A stretch of DNA of 39,135 bases from Alphaproteobacteria bacterium (GCA_019137195.1 JAGVSR010000150.1:1-39135), one strand, 5' to 3'. Positions 19,099 to 27,743 are shown, counted from the first letter of the stretch. A program made the numbers and translations. The notes: a model not told the origin generated them from the sequence alone.

Positions 19099-20409
19099 AT
19101 GCACGCACGAATGAGACGCAACATCGCCGGACTTGTCGGTGCCGCCACCCTGTCCGTACTGGCCGGGGCCGGCCTCGTGTGGACCTCGAGCAGCGCCCGC
19201 TCCGCGGCGGCGCCCGAGGCGGGCGCCATCCTCGCGACCTACGGCGACATCGCCGCGGCGACCTACGCCGATGCGCTGGCGAGCGCCAGGACGCTGCGAG
19301 AGGCGGTCCAGGGCTTGCTCGATGCGCCGTCCGACTCGAGCCTCGGCAAGGCCCGCGAGGCCTGGAAGGCCGCCCGCGTCTCGTACATGCAGTCTGAGGC
19401 GTTCCGCTTTGGAAATGCGATTGTCGACGACTGGGAAGGGCGCGTCAACGCGTGGCCGCTCGACGAGGGTCTCATCGACTATGTAGACGCCAAGAGCTAC
19501 GGCTCCGAAAAGGAGGACAACGAGCTCTTCGTGGCCAACGTCATCGCCAACAAGTCGCTGAAGCTCGGCGGCGAGACGGTCGACGCCACCACCATCGACG
19601 CCGCGTTGATCGGAAAGCTGCATCAGGCCATGGAGACGGACGCAGCGGTGGCCGGCGGCTATCACGCTATCGAGTTTCTGCTCTGGGGCCAGGATCTGAA
19701 CGGGACCGGAAAGGGCGCGGGTGCAAGACCAGCTTCGGACTACAACGTCGCGGCCTGCAGCGGCGGCAACTGCGACCGGCGCCGGGCCTACCTCGTCGCG
19801 GCGACGGACCTGCTGGTCGCTGATCTCGAGGAGATGGTGGGCAACTGGAAGCCTGACGGCAAGGCGCGCAAGGAGCTGGCCGAGAAGGGCGAGGCGGGCG
19901 GTCTGTCCGCCATTGTGACCGGCCTCGGCTCGCTCTCCTACGGCGAGCTGTCCGGCGAGCGCATGAAAGTCGGCGCACTTCTTCACGATCCCGAGGAGGA
20001 GCACGACTGTTTCTCCGACAACACTCACAACAGCCACTTCTACGACCAGATGGGCATCATGAACGTCTGGAACGCGCGCTACGTACGACCCGACGGCTCC
20101 GTCGTATCCGGTCCCTCGATCGCCGAGCTGGCGCGCGTGAAGGCCCCCGAGGCCGCGAAGCGGATCGACGAGGCGCTCGCGAGCACTCTCGGCAAGATCA
20201 AAGCCATCAAGGACAAGGCCGACAATGGCGAATTGGCCTACGACCAGATGCTTTCCTCCACCAACGAGGCTGGTAATAAAATGATCCTGGCGGCCGCCGA
20301 CGCGCTCGTGGCCCAGGCTCGCGCGCTCGAGGCTGCGGTGCCGGCGCTCGGCTTCAAAATCGAGCTCGGCGAGTCCGCCAAGCTGTCCGAGATGGGCTTG
20401 ACGCCCTAG
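19099..20409 (+). CDS. imelysin family iron-regulated periplasmic protein (IrpA-like)
   Basis: 436 residues with a strong AGGAGG ribosome site. A signal peptide lies at about 1-36. The imelysin GxHxxE motif is intact (GYHAIE, 187-192, followed by FLLWGQD). Imelysins are helical periplasmic or lipid-anchored proteins linked to iron and heme uptake; the family was named as a peptidase (M75), but its real activity is unclear. The end of the protein retains conserved blocks (HDCFSDNTHNSHFYDQ and STNEAGNKMILAA). It lies 102 bases after the porin, and a small hairpin (GTGCGG/CCGCAC, 19038-19053) falls in the gap. The peroxidase-like gene follows. Confidence 0.93.
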   Translation: MHARMRRNIAGLVGAATLSVLAGAGLVWTSSSARSAAAPEAGAILATYGDIAAATYADALASARTLREAVQGLLDAPSDSSLGKAREAWKAARVSYMQSEAFRFGNAIVDDWEGRVNAWPLDEGLIDYVDAKSYGSEKEDNELFVANVIANKSLKLGGETVDATTIDAALIGKLHQAMETDAAVAGGYHAIEFLLWGQDLNGTGKGAGARPASDYNVAACSGGNCDRRRAYLVAATDLLVADLEEMVGNWKPDGKARKELAEKGEAGGLSAIVTGLGSLSYGELSGERMKVGALLHDPEEEHDCFSDNTHNSHFYDQMGIMNVWNARYVRPDGSVVSGPSIAELARVKAPEAAKRIDEALASTLGKIKAIKDKADNGELAYDQMLSSTNEAGNKMILAAADALVAQARALEAAVPALGFKIELGESAKLSEMGLTP

Positions 20410-20448
20410 TGCGGAGACCGGCCGGGGAACAGGACGTGAGGTGCGGCC

Positions 20449-21687
20449 ATGGCATCGAAGATACCACGAGCGATCGCGTCATCGGGCGGAGCACGACTGT
20501 TGCTACTCGTCGCCGGAGCAGCCACGCTTGCCGTGGCGGCCCTGCTCCTGTGCCGGCACCAGCCGCTCGTCGTCCCGGTCGCGGCCGCGCAGGTGGAAAA
20601 GCTCGCGGCGCTCGCAACTCCGGAAGCTTTGGGTCGCGAGCTTTTTCACGATGTCGCCCTGTCGAAGAACAGAACCCAGGCGTGCGCGACGTGCCATTCG
20701 CCTGACTACGGCTTTGCCGATCCGCGCACGCTGCCGTCGACCGGCGGGGCCGTATCGCTCGGTGACGATGGCACGTCGCTCGGCGACCGCAATGCGCCGA
20801 CTGCGGCCTACGCGAGCTTCACGCCGTCGTTCGGCAAGGATGCGAAAGGCCGGTGGATGGGCGGTCAATTCCTCGATGGGCGGGCGGCGACGCTCGAGGA
20901 CCAGGCCGGGGGGCCACCCTTGAACCCCATCGAGATGGGCATGCCGGACAAGGCGAGCGTGGTCGCTCGTCTCAGGGAAAGCCCGCGCTACGCTGCGGCC
21001 TTCGAGGCGCTTTACGGCAAGGGAATTCTCGATCGAGCCGACGATGCCTATGCGGCGATGACCAAGAGCATCGCCGCCTTCGAGCGCACGGACGAGTTCT
21101 CGCCCTTCGATTCCAAGTACGACCGCTATCTCCGCGGGGAGGAGAAGCTCACGGATCAGGAGGACCTCGGCCGGGTTCTCTTCTTCTCGTCGCAGTTCAC
21201 GAATTGCAGCCAGTGTCACCGCCTGCGCGACATCGGGGGGGCAGAGAAGGAGACGTTCTCTGGCTACGTGTTCCACAATATCGGCGTGCCGGCCAACACG
21301 GCAGCACGCGCCGTCAACGGCACCGCGCCGGGCCACGTCGATCACGGCCTCCCGGACGGCAAGATCGTGATCGAACCCGCGCTGGCAGGGAAATTCAAGA
21401 CGCCGTCGCTGCGTAACGTCGCGGTGACCAGTCCCTACATGCACAACGGCGTCTTCAAGGATCTCCGCACCGTCATCCTCTTCTACAACAAGTACGTATC
21501 GAAGAGCCCGAAACGGCAGATCAATCCCGAGACGGGTGAGCCGTTCGGCCCGCCGGAGGTGGCGGACAATCTCGCGCTCGAGGAATTGAAGAGCGCGCCG
21601 GCGCTCGACGACAAGCGCATCGATGCGCTGGTGGCGTTCCTCAAGACGTTGACCGACCGGCGCTACGAGCACCTCGTCGCGCGGTGA
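20449..21687 (+). CDS. diheme cytochrome c peroxidase/MauG-like protein
   Basis: 412 residues. An N-terminal hydrophobic segment (about 15-35) acts as signal or anchor. Two c-type heme sites are seen: CATCH (79-83) and CSQCH (253-257). This two-domain layout, with PSLRNVAVTSPYMHNGVFKD near the C-terminus, matches bacterial cytochrome c peroxidases and MauG-type proteins. It should act in the periplasm with heme inserted by the Ccm system. It is 39 bases after the imelysin and ends next to the second imelysin. The same order (imelysin, diheme protein, imelysin, DUF1513) occurs in iron-regulated clusters of other proteobacteria. An iron redox role is likely but inferred. Confidence 0.92.
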   Translation: MASKIPRAIASSGGARLLLLVAGAATLAVAALLLCRHQPLVVPVAAAQVEKLAALATPEALGRELFHDVALSKNRTQACATCHSPDYGFADPRTLPSTGGAVSLGDDGTSLGDRNAPTAAYASFTPSFGKDAKGRWMGGQFLDGRAATLEDQAGGPPLNPIEMGMPDKASVVARLRESPRYAAAFEALYGKGILDRADDAYAAMTKSIAAFERTDEFSPFDSKYDRYLRGEEKLTDQEDLGRVLFFSSQFTNCSQCHRLRDIGGAEKETFSGYVFHNIGVPANTAARAVNGTAPGHVDHGLPDGKIVIEPALAGKFKTPSLRNVAVTSPYMHNGVFKDLRTVILFYNKYVSKSPKRQINPETGEPFGPPEVADNLALEELKSAPALDDKRIDALVAFLKTLTDRRYEHLVAR

Positions 21688-21797
21688 CGACCTGGCCTCG
21701 ACCGGGCGGCTCTGGACAGGGGCGCATCTCCGCCGCTAGGGTCGCGCGCCTGCCGGCGTCAAATGGGCTCAACCGTTCTGGAACCACACGCGTGACT

Positions 21798-23024
21798 ATG
21801 ACGACACTTGGCGCCGCGGCGAAGCTCGCGTCTGCAGGAGCAGCGGCAGGAGCGCTCTGCCTCACGATCCTGACGGGTGGCGCACGTGCCGAGCACCAAA
21901 CGCACTACGAGCTGGCGCAGCGCGCGATCGACGGATACGTGGTGCCGAGCCTTGCGGCCTTCGGAGCTTCGAGCCGCCAGCTGGCCGCAGCGACGGGCGC
22001 CTTCTGCGCAGCTCCCGGCGACGCCAGGCGCAAGGAGCTGGTCGCTGCGTTCGCCGCTGCTCTGTCCGACTGGGCGAGGGTCGAGATTGTCCGCACCGGG
22101 CCCGCGACCCGCGAGGGCCGGGCGCAGCGCATTGCCTTTTGGCCCGATCCGCGCGGTTCCGTCGAGCGGCAGATGCGACAGGCGCTGGCACAACGACAGC
22201 CGGAGATTGGGGCGGCCGAAACCTTGCGCTCGCAGAGCGCGGCCGTGCAGGGCTTTCCTGCGCTCGAGATGCTGATCGCCGACACCGGCGTCGACCTCGG
22301 CGGCGCAGACGAGGAGGCCCGGTACCGGTGCCAGGTAGCGACCGCGATCGCGAGCAACATCGCGGCCCTCGCGCACGACATCCACGACGGATGGGTGACG
22401 GAAGGCGGTTGGCGCGACCACATGTTGCGCCCGGGATCGGACAACCCGGACTATCCATCGGCCGAGACGTCGGCCACCGACCTCTTCAAAGCGCTGACGA
22501 CGAGCCTCCAGGCCATCATCGAATCTCAGCTGCAGCCGCTCGCCGGCTCCGAGGCGCGCGCGCCCGGAACAGGGGGGGCGGAAGGCCAGAACGGAGGAAC
22601 GGAGCAGGCAGCGAGCGGTCAGATATCGAAAGGCGAGAGCGCGAACGAGGCGGCCGCAAAGGTGAAGAAGAGGGCGGCCAGTCAGCCGTACCGGCGTCTC
22701 GGCCTATCGCGCGCCTATCTCCTCGCCGGGATCCGAGGTTGCCGAGCGCTCTACGAGGCGGCGAGGCTTTCAAGCTATCTCGATGCGGGCGATCCCGAGC
22801 AGAGAAAGCTGAAGGAGCTGGTCGATACGGCGTTCACTCAGACGGAGCGCCAGGTCGACATAGACGCCTGGAATATGACCGACCGTGCCGGGGACGCCGA
22901 GGCGAGAACGCGCGCGGCCCGCGTCGCCAATACTATGCTCGGCGGGGCGCGCCGCGTCATCGCCACCAGGCTTGCCGCAGCTGCCGAGATCTCGCTGGGG
23001 TTCAATGAGCTCGATGGTGATTGA
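21798..23024 (+). CDS. second imelysin family protein, GFPALE variant
   Basis: 408 residues from ATG 21798, which opens a Sec signal peptide (ending GARA near residue 31). The position of the imelysin GxHxxE motif reads GFPALE (152-157), so the His is replaced by Pro while Gly and Glu remain. Residues about 251-297 form a Gly/Glu/Ala/Lys-rich low-complexity insert, then family-like sequence resumes (RLGLSRAYLLAGIRGCRALY). The frame is open up to a GTG overlapping the upstream stop (21684), but that would bury the signal peptide. Overlap of 20 bases with the next gene implies coupled expression. Confidence 0.88.
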   Translation: MTTLGAAAKLASAGAAAGALCLTILTGGARAEHQTHYELAQRAIDGYVVPSLAAFGASSRQLAAATGAFCAAPGDARRKELVAAFAAALSDWARVEIVRTGPATREGRAQRIAFWPDPRGSVERQMRQALAQRQPEIGAAETLRSQSAAVQGFPALEMLIADTGVDLGGADEEARYRCQVATAIASNIAALAHDIHDGWVTEGGWRDHMLRPGSDNPDYPSAETSATDLFKALTTSLQAIIESQLQPLAGSEARAPGTGGAEGQNGGTEQAASGQISKGESANEAAAKVKKRAASQPYRRLGLSRAYLLAGIRGCRALYEAARLSSYLDAGDPEQRKLKELVDTAFTQTERQVDIDAWNMTDRAGDAEARTRAARVANTMLGGARRVIATRLAAAAEISLGFNELDGD

Positions 23025-24120
23025 CCGTCGCCAGTTTCTGCTCGGCGGCACTATGGTGGCCGCCAGCGCCGCCATTCCGTTGGACGGCCGGGCGGCGCCG
23101 GCAGCCGCCGCCTTTGCCTCCGCCTGCCGCAAGGAGGACGGCAGCTTTGCCGTCGCACTTCTCGACGCGGCCGGCCGTCTTGTCGGCGATCTGCCACTCG
23201 CCAGCCGTGGCCACGACATTGCCTGGAGCCCCAGCACCGGGCTCGCGGTCGCCTTCGCGCGCCAGCCCGGCCGCTTCGCCATTGCCTTCGCTCCGGACGG
23301 CGGGCGAGCTCCGCTTCTCGTCACGCCGCCCGAGAACCGGGCGTTCTTCGGCCACGGTGTCTTCTCGCCCGACGGCCGGCTGCTCTACACGACCGAGAAC
23401 GACCTCGACGAGGGCACGGGCCGGATCGGAATCTACGACGCGACTGGCTCGTTCGCCCGGGAGGGCGAGCTCGCGTCGGGCGGTATCGGTCCGCACGAGC
23501 TCGTCCTGATCGAGGACGGCCGTACGATCGCCATCGCCAACGGGGGCTACGAGACGCTGCCGGAGACGGGGCGCCAGCCGATCGACATTGCAGGCATGCG
23601 GCCGTCCCTCGTGTTCCTCGACAGGCAGACGGGAGAGGTGAAGGCTAGTCACGAGCTGCCGGACGCGTTGCGGGCGCTTTCGATCCGCCATCTCGCCGTC
23701 GATGGCCGTGGCTCCGTCTGGTTCGGCGGCCAGTGGGAGGGAAGCCCCGATACGACGCCGGCCGGCATCATCGGATGTGCATCGCGCGATCGGCCGCTGG
23801 CGCTGATGCCGAGCGCCGCGGACCTGGGCCGGTCTCTCAAAGGCTATATAGGATCGGTAGCCATGAGCCGCGACGGGACGACGCTCGCCGCTGCCGCGCC
23901 GCGTGCCGGCCGGACGCTCCTGATCGATATCGAGACAGGTCAGATCCGATTCGAGATCCTGCTTCGCGACGGCTGCGGGATTGCAGCTGTCGGCTCCGGT
24001 TTCGTCCTCTCGTCCGGCCATGGCCGGCTCGTCGCCCGCTCTGACGGAGGAGGGGAGGCGACCATGGCCGATCTGCCGGACCTCGCCTTCGACAACCACC
24101 TGCGGTGGCTGGCGGGCTGA
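23005..24120 (+). CDS. DUF1513 protein, Tat-exported beta-propeller-like
   Basis: 371 residues. The N-terminus has a twin-arginine motif (DRRQFLLGG) and a hydrophobic stretch ending in ...GRAAPA, so it should be exported folded. The body has repeated beta blocks (FFGHGVFSPDGRLLYTTEND, GGIGPHELVLIEDGRTIAIA, YIGSVAMSRDGTTLAAAAP) typical of DUF1513, which resembles a propeller. It is the last gene of the iron cluster, a position this family often takes after imelysins. ATG 23005 overlaps the upstream stop by 20 bases; ATG 23014 is an alternative. The substrate is unknown; Tat export hints at a bound cofactor or metal. Confidence 0.92.
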   Translation: MSSMVIDRRQFLLGGTMVAASAAIPLDGRAAPAAAAFASACRKEDGSFAVALLDAAGRLVGDLPLASRGHDIAWSPSTGLAVAFARQPGRFAIAFAPDGGRAPLLVTPPENRAFFGHGVFSPDGRLLYTTENDLDEGTGRIGIYDATGSFAREGELASGGIGPHELVLIEDGRTIAIANGGYETLPETGRQPIDIAGMRPSLVFLDRQTGEVKASHELPDALRALSIRHLAVDGRGSVWFGGQWEGSPDTTPAGIIGCASRDRPLALMPSAADLGRSLKGYIGSVAMSRDGTTLAAAAPRAGRTLLIDIETGQIRFEILLRDGCGIAAVGSGFVLSSGHGRLVARSDGGGEATMADLPDLAFDNHLRWLAG

Positions 24121-24191
24121 GACCGGTGCTCAAGAGCGCGTCCGCTCGATGACGGTCGTCCGAGATGCATGCGGGCCGACATGTGTGGGAC

Positions 24192-24216
24192 GGTGTCAGA
24201 CCACCGGTCAGACACC
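24192..24216. terminator. hairpin in the convergent gap
   Basis: GGTGTC-A-GACC, loop ACC, GGTC-A-GACACC forms a ten-base-pair stem with one A-A mismatch. It sits in the 110-base gap between the DUF1513 gene (plus) and the sulfhydrylase gene (minus) and is symmetric, so it could end both transcripts. There is no T-tract on either side. Confidence 0.45.
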
Positions 24217-24230
24217 GCTCCGGACTGGCC

Positions 24231-25523
24231 TTACGCTATGGCCGCCAGACCCTGCTCGAGGTCGGCGATGATGTCGGCCACGTCCTCGATGCCGACCGAA
24301 AGGCGCACGACGTCGGGACCTGCGCCGGCGGCGAGCCTCTGGGCATCGGTCAACTGGCGGTGGGTGGTCGAGGCCGGGTGGATGACGAGGCTTCTCACGT
24401 CGCCAATGTTGGCGAGGTGCGAGAAGAGCTTGAGGCTCGACACGAGCTTGACGCCGGCGTCGTAGCCGCCTTTGAGGCCGAACGTGAACACGGCGCCGGC
24501 GCCCTTCGGCACGACGCGCTTGGCGAGCCCGTGGTTGGGGCTCGACGGCAGACCGGCGTAGTTGACCCAGGCGACCTTGGGGTGCGTCTCGAGCCAGGCA
24601 GCGACTGCGACCGTGTTCTCGCAATGACGCTGCATCCTGAGCGCCAGCGTTTCGATACCGGTCAGGATGAGGAACGCGTTCATGGGGGAGATGGCAGGCC
24701 CGAGGTCGCGGAGCCCCATGACGCGGGCCGCGATCGCGAAGGCGAAATTGCCGAAGGCGTCGGCGAGCACCATGCCGTTGTACGACGGGTTGGGATCGAC
24801 CAGCGTCTTGTAGCGGTGCTTGGCCGTCTTCCAGTCGAAGGTGCCGCAGTCGACTATAACACCGCCGAGAGAATTGCCGTGTCCGCCCATGAACTTGGTA
24901 AGAGAGTGCAGCACGATGTCGGCGCCGTGCTCCTTTGGGCGGCAGAGGTACGGGGTGGCTAGCGTGTTGTCGACGATCAAAGGTACGCCGGCACGATTGG
25001 CGATCGCGGCGATGGCCGGGATGTCGACCACGAGCCCGCCGGGATTGGCGATGCTCTCGATGTAGATCGCCTTCGTCTTCGGCGTGACCGCGGCCTCGAT
25101 CGAGGCAGGATCGGTGCTATCCGCCCAAATTACGTTCCAGTTGAACTTTTTGAACGAGTGGTTGAACTGGTTGATCGAGCCGCCGTAGAGCTGGCGACCG
25201 GCCACGAACTCGTCACCGGGCTCGAGGAGGGTGTGGAAGGTGAGGAACTGGGCCGCGTGGCCCGAGGCCAGCGCGAGCGCTGCCGTGCCGCCCTCGAGCG
25301 CTGCGACACGGGCTTCGAGCACGCCCTGGGTCGGGTTCATCAGACGCGTGTAGATATTGCCGAACGCCTGCAGGTTGAAGAGGCTCGCGGCGTGATCCAC
25401 GTCGTTGAAGGTGTAGGACGTGGTCTGGTAGATCGGCGTGACCCGGGCATTCGTCGTCGGATCGGGCGCTGCCCCAGCGTGGACTGCGAGCGTCGCGAAC
25501 TTCTGGGCAGGGGTATCGGACAT
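24231..25523 (-). CDS. metY: O-acetylhomoserine aminocarboxypropyltransferase (sulfhydrylase)
   Basis: 430 residues, the usual size for the long O-acetylhomoserine sulfhydrylases. It makes homocysteine from O-acetylhomoserine and sulfide using PLP. The PLP lysine is K210 in SLTKFMGGHGNSLGG. Substrate and cofactor blocks YTRLMNPTQGVLEARVAALE and LASGHAAQFLTF are present, and GIEDVADIIADLEQGL closes the protein. I chose ATG 25523, preceded by AGGAGC; the frame is open to 25568. Related Cys/Met enzymes share the fold, but length and motifs favour this activity. Confidence 0.93.
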   Translation of the reverse strand: MSDTPAQKFATLAVHAGAAPDPTTNARVTPIYQTTSYTFNDVDHAASLFNLQAFGNIYTRLMNPTQGVLEARVAALEGGTAALALASGHAAQFLTFHTLLEPGDEFVAGRQLYGGSINQFNHSFKKFNWNVIWADSTDPASIEAAVTPKTKAIYIESIANPGGLVVDIPAIAAIANRAGVPLIVDNTLATPYLCRPKEHGADIVLHSLTKFMGGHGNSLGGVIVDCGTFDWKTAKHRYKTLVDPNPSYNGMVLADAFGNFAFAIAARVMGLRDLGPAISPMNAFLILTGIETLALRMQRHCENTVAVAAWLETHPKVAWVNYAGLPSSPNHGLAKRVVPKGAGAVFTFGLKGGYDAGVKLVSSLKLFSHLANIGDVRSLVIHPASTTHRQLTDAQRLAAGAGPDVVRLSVGIEDVADIIADLEQGLAAIA

Positions 25524-25655
25524 GGAAGCGCTCCTCGAACCGGCGGAAGGAAGCCGGATGAGAAGCAACCGCAGGCGCTAGAGTCAACCCTACGAGCGGC
25601 CATAAGACCCCACAGACGGCTGCAGTGAACCGCGGGCGGCCGAGACGCCCCGAAC

Positions 25656-25686
25656 CCGGACCCGATCCCAGTGGGAGAGGAGAGCC
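25656..25686 (+). repeat. repeat element, left copy of an inverted pair
   Basis: A 31-base element opening CCGGACCCGATCCCAGTGGG and ending GAGAGGAGAGCC. It matches the reverse complement of 25763-25792 with few differences. Each copy has an internal palindrome around GGGAG/CTCCC. The arrangement resembles REP/BIME-type intergenic repeats. It lies between the sulfhydrylase gene and the small conserved gene. Confidence 0.65.
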
Positions 25687-25762
25687 TGCCAGGCGCCATG
25701 GGGAGACGGGAGCCTGCAGACGGTCGCGGCACGAGTGGAACCTCGGCAAGCGAGCACCTAAT

Positions 25763-25792
25763 GGTCTCCTCTCCCTGTGGGAGTGGGTCCGG
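25763..25792 (-). repeat. repeat element, right copy of an inverted pair
   Basis: A 30-base element (opening GGTCTCCTCTCCCTGTGGGA, ending GTGGGTCCGG), inverted relative to 25656-25686 and separated from it by 76 bases. It ends 13 bases from the stop codon of the small gene at 25806, so it could also help end that transcript. Confidence 0.65.
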
Positions 25793-25805
25793 CCGGGAAG
25801 CGAGG

Positions 25806-26012
25806 CTAGAGGTTGGCGAAGCGTCCCGCCTGCTGGCAGGCCCAACGCTTCAGCTGCCACTTGGGGTGCTCGTCGATCCACTTGGCGGCCTCGACCTGGC
25901 CGCCCATCATGCACTGCATGGGGGTCACGCTGTCCGCGTCGAACACGAGGCTGACGTCCTTGCACCGGTCGGGTTCGGCGACGAGACAGACAGAGACGAC
26001 GAGCTCCAGCAT
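25806..26012 (-). CDS. small conserved Rhizobiales protein
   Basis: 68 residues. It starts MLELVVSVCLVAEPDRCKDV and has SVTPMQCMMGGQVEAAKWID, then HPKWQLKRWACQQAGRFANL. Four cysteines (9, 17, 34, 59) are spaced as in a widely found hypothetical protein of Rhizobiales; I know of no assigned function. The N-terminus is hydrophobic but too short for a clear signal peptide. GGAGCG lies upstream of the ATG. It stands alone between repeat elements and an AT-rich region. Confidence 0.8.
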   Translation of the reverse strand: MLELVVSVCLVAEPDRCKDVSLVFDADSVTPMQCMMGGQVEAAKWIDEHPKWQLKRWACQQAGRFANL

Positions 26013-26527
26013 TGTTGCGCTCCATGAATTGCCTACCGCCTTGCGGCGGCGGATGTTCAGCTCTCTGGGGCGTTGTTCCCGTCGTTTCTTTTTGTTGGTC
26101 TGGTGTTCGACTTCAAATCCGGTATTTTTGATCCCGAATTCCTACTGTGAAACGAATATGACACGAGATTCGTTTCCCAACGATTGCCAATTTTCTGCAA
26201 TGTACGCTTGGCAATCAACGAGTTGCGAATGAGCTACAGATCTAGGTCAGCGCTGGATCGAGCGCCAACTGCTGCCTTTCTGAGCAGTTGCGGTCGTCAG
26301 TGGAAGGAGCCTATCCCTCAGGGCTTGGCACCGTGGCGCCAATCTCAAACGCGCCGCGCCCGCCAGGTAGCCGTCGCGCTCCCTCTCTCGCGGGGGCCAG
26401 CAAGCGAACAGTGTAATTCCGCTCATGCTGCATGATGTCCATTTCGGCGGAGGCGACCGATCCCATTGTGCGGACGGAGACGGTGTGGACTCGTGTCGGG
26501 TCCGGAGCGCCCGACACCTCACTGAGC
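26013..26527. other. AT-richer intergenic region with two hairpins, no confident gene
   Basis: 515 bases downstream of mutY and upstream of the small conserved gene (both minus strand). A stretch from about 26085 to 26230 is much richer in A and T than its surroundings and holds two consecutive perfect 9-base-pair inverted repeats (listed separately). A minus-strand frame at 26311-26517 (GTG start, includes MDIMQHERNYTVRLLAPA) has no well-placed ribosome site, so I do not call it. Confidence 0.5.
26149..26216. ncRNA. candidate structured RNA: two adjacent hairpins
   Basis: GAAACGAAT (26149-26157) pairs with ATTCGTTTC (26168-26176) across a ten-base loop. GATTGCCAA (26182-26190) pairs with TTGGCAATC (26208-26216) across 17 bases. 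Both stems are perfect and only five bases apart. They could be a small RNA, the 5' leader of the gene starting at 26012, or operator sites; the strand cannot be decided. Confidence 0.3.
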
Positions 26528-27634
26528 TCACTGCTCCTTCAGCGCGTGCTGAAGCACCTTGCGCATGACCGTTGGCAGGGCTGCGGCATGGAGATCGCGG
26601 CGGGCGATCCACTGGCAGCGGTCGGGCTCGGCCCAGAAGGTGAGCGCCGCGCTTGCGGGAACGATGGCGAGATAGACGAGCAGCTCGAGCTTGAAGTGCG
26701 TGAAGGTGTGCTGCACGCTGCCGGGCACTGGCCACCAGTCGCCGCGTACGGGGGCGGCGCCGAGAGCGAGATCGGGCGGGAGCCATTCGTCCTGCCACTC
26801 GGTCGAGGGGACCTCGAGCATGCCGCCGAGCAGACCCGCCTCGGGGCGCTTTCTCAGGAGGACGTGGCCATCCTCGCGTAGCGCCAGAAACGCGATGCCA
26901 TAACGTGACGGTCGCTCTTGCTTCGCCATACGCGCGGGCAGTTGCTCCTCGATGCCTTTGGCATGCGCGGCGCAATCGCTTTGCAAAGGGCACATCAGGC
27001 ACGAGGGCCGCCGCGGCGAGCAGACGGTGGCTCCGAGATCCATCATGGCCTGCGCAAAATCGCCGGCGCGCCTGTCGGGGGTGAGGGTTGCGGCCAGCCG
27101 GCGCAATTCGCGCTTGGCGGCCGGCAACGGCGTTTTGACCGCAAACAGCCGGGCTGTGACCCGCTCTATGTTGCCGTCGACAGGGGTTGCCTTCTCGTTG
27201 AAGGCGATGGCTGCAATGGCTGCGGCGGTGTAGGGCCCGATGCCGGGTAGGCTTGCGAGCTCGCGCTCGGTGCGCGGAAACTTGCCGTCGGAGCGCTGAG
27301 TCACGGCTTGCGCACATTTGTGCAGGTTGCGGGCGCGCGAATAGTAGCCAAGCCCGGCCCACATCGCGAGCACGTCGTCGAGCGATGCTGCGGCGAGATC
27401 GGCAACCGTCGGCCAGCGGCCGAGGAAGCGCTCGTAATAGGGAATGACGGCCTTGACGACCGTCTGCTGGAGCATGATCTCCGACAGCCAAACGCGGTAC
27501 GGGTCGGGCCGCCGGCCCTTTCTCACCCGCCACGGCAGGTCACGCTTCTCGCTGTCGTACCAGTCGAGGAGCGCCGCAACGGTATCGGGTCCGGCGGGGC
27601 GCAGCGGAAGTTGCCTTCGGGCCACAGCGGTCAC
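26528..27634 (-). CDS. mutY: A/G-specific adenine glycosylase MutY
   Basis: 368 residues from GTG 27634, which has GGGAG seven bases upstream; the frame stays open to 27706. MutY removes adenine mispaired with 8-oxoguanine. Seen: catalytic Glu52 in LSEIMLQQT, the helix-hairpin-helix LPGIGPYTAAAI (129-140), catalytic Asp153 in PVDGNIERV, and the 4Fe-4S cysteines 205, 212, 215 and 221 (C-x6-C-x2-C-x5-C). The C-terminal NUDIX-like domain that reads 8-oxoguanine follows (YGIAFLALREDGHVLLRKRP, HTFTHFKLEL). It is divergent from the DUF721 gene. Confidence 0.97.
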   Translation of the reverse strand: MTAVARRQLPLRPAGPDTVAALLDWYDSEKRDLPWRVRKGRRPDPYRVWLSEIMLQQTVVKAVIPYYERFLGRWPTVADLAAASLDDVLAMWAGLGYYSRARNLHKCAQAVTQRSDGKFPRTERELASLPGIGPYTAAAIAAIAFNEKATPVDGNIERVTARLFAVKTPLPAAKRELRRLAATLTPDRRAGDFAQAMMDLGATVCSPRRPSCLMCPLQSDCAAHAKGIEEQLPARMAKQERPSRYGIAFLALREDGHVLLRKRPEAGLLGGMLEVPSTEWQDEWLPPDLALGAAPVRGDWWPVPGSVQHTFTHFKLELLVYLAIVPASAALTFWAEPDRCQWIARRDLHAAALPTVMRKVLQHALKEQ

Positions 27635-27743
27635 CTGGGGTCTCCCTTCGCACGGGGCGCGAATCACTGTCCTATCCGCCGCAAGAGACGACCGTGGCGA
27701 CGGCACGGCGATGGATCATGGCGCGATTCGGGTGAGCAGTGAC

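Noticed and set aside
17452-20037. 861-codon open frame on the minus strand
   Set aside because: It lies opposite the porin and imelysin genes, which have signal peptides, family motifs and ribosome sites. High GC leaves antisense frames open; the product is Arg/Val/Gly-rich and unlike any protein I know.
26311-26517. 68-codon minus-strand frame after mutY
   Set aside because: It has a GTG start with the nearest purine-rich stretch too close, and no recognisable product.
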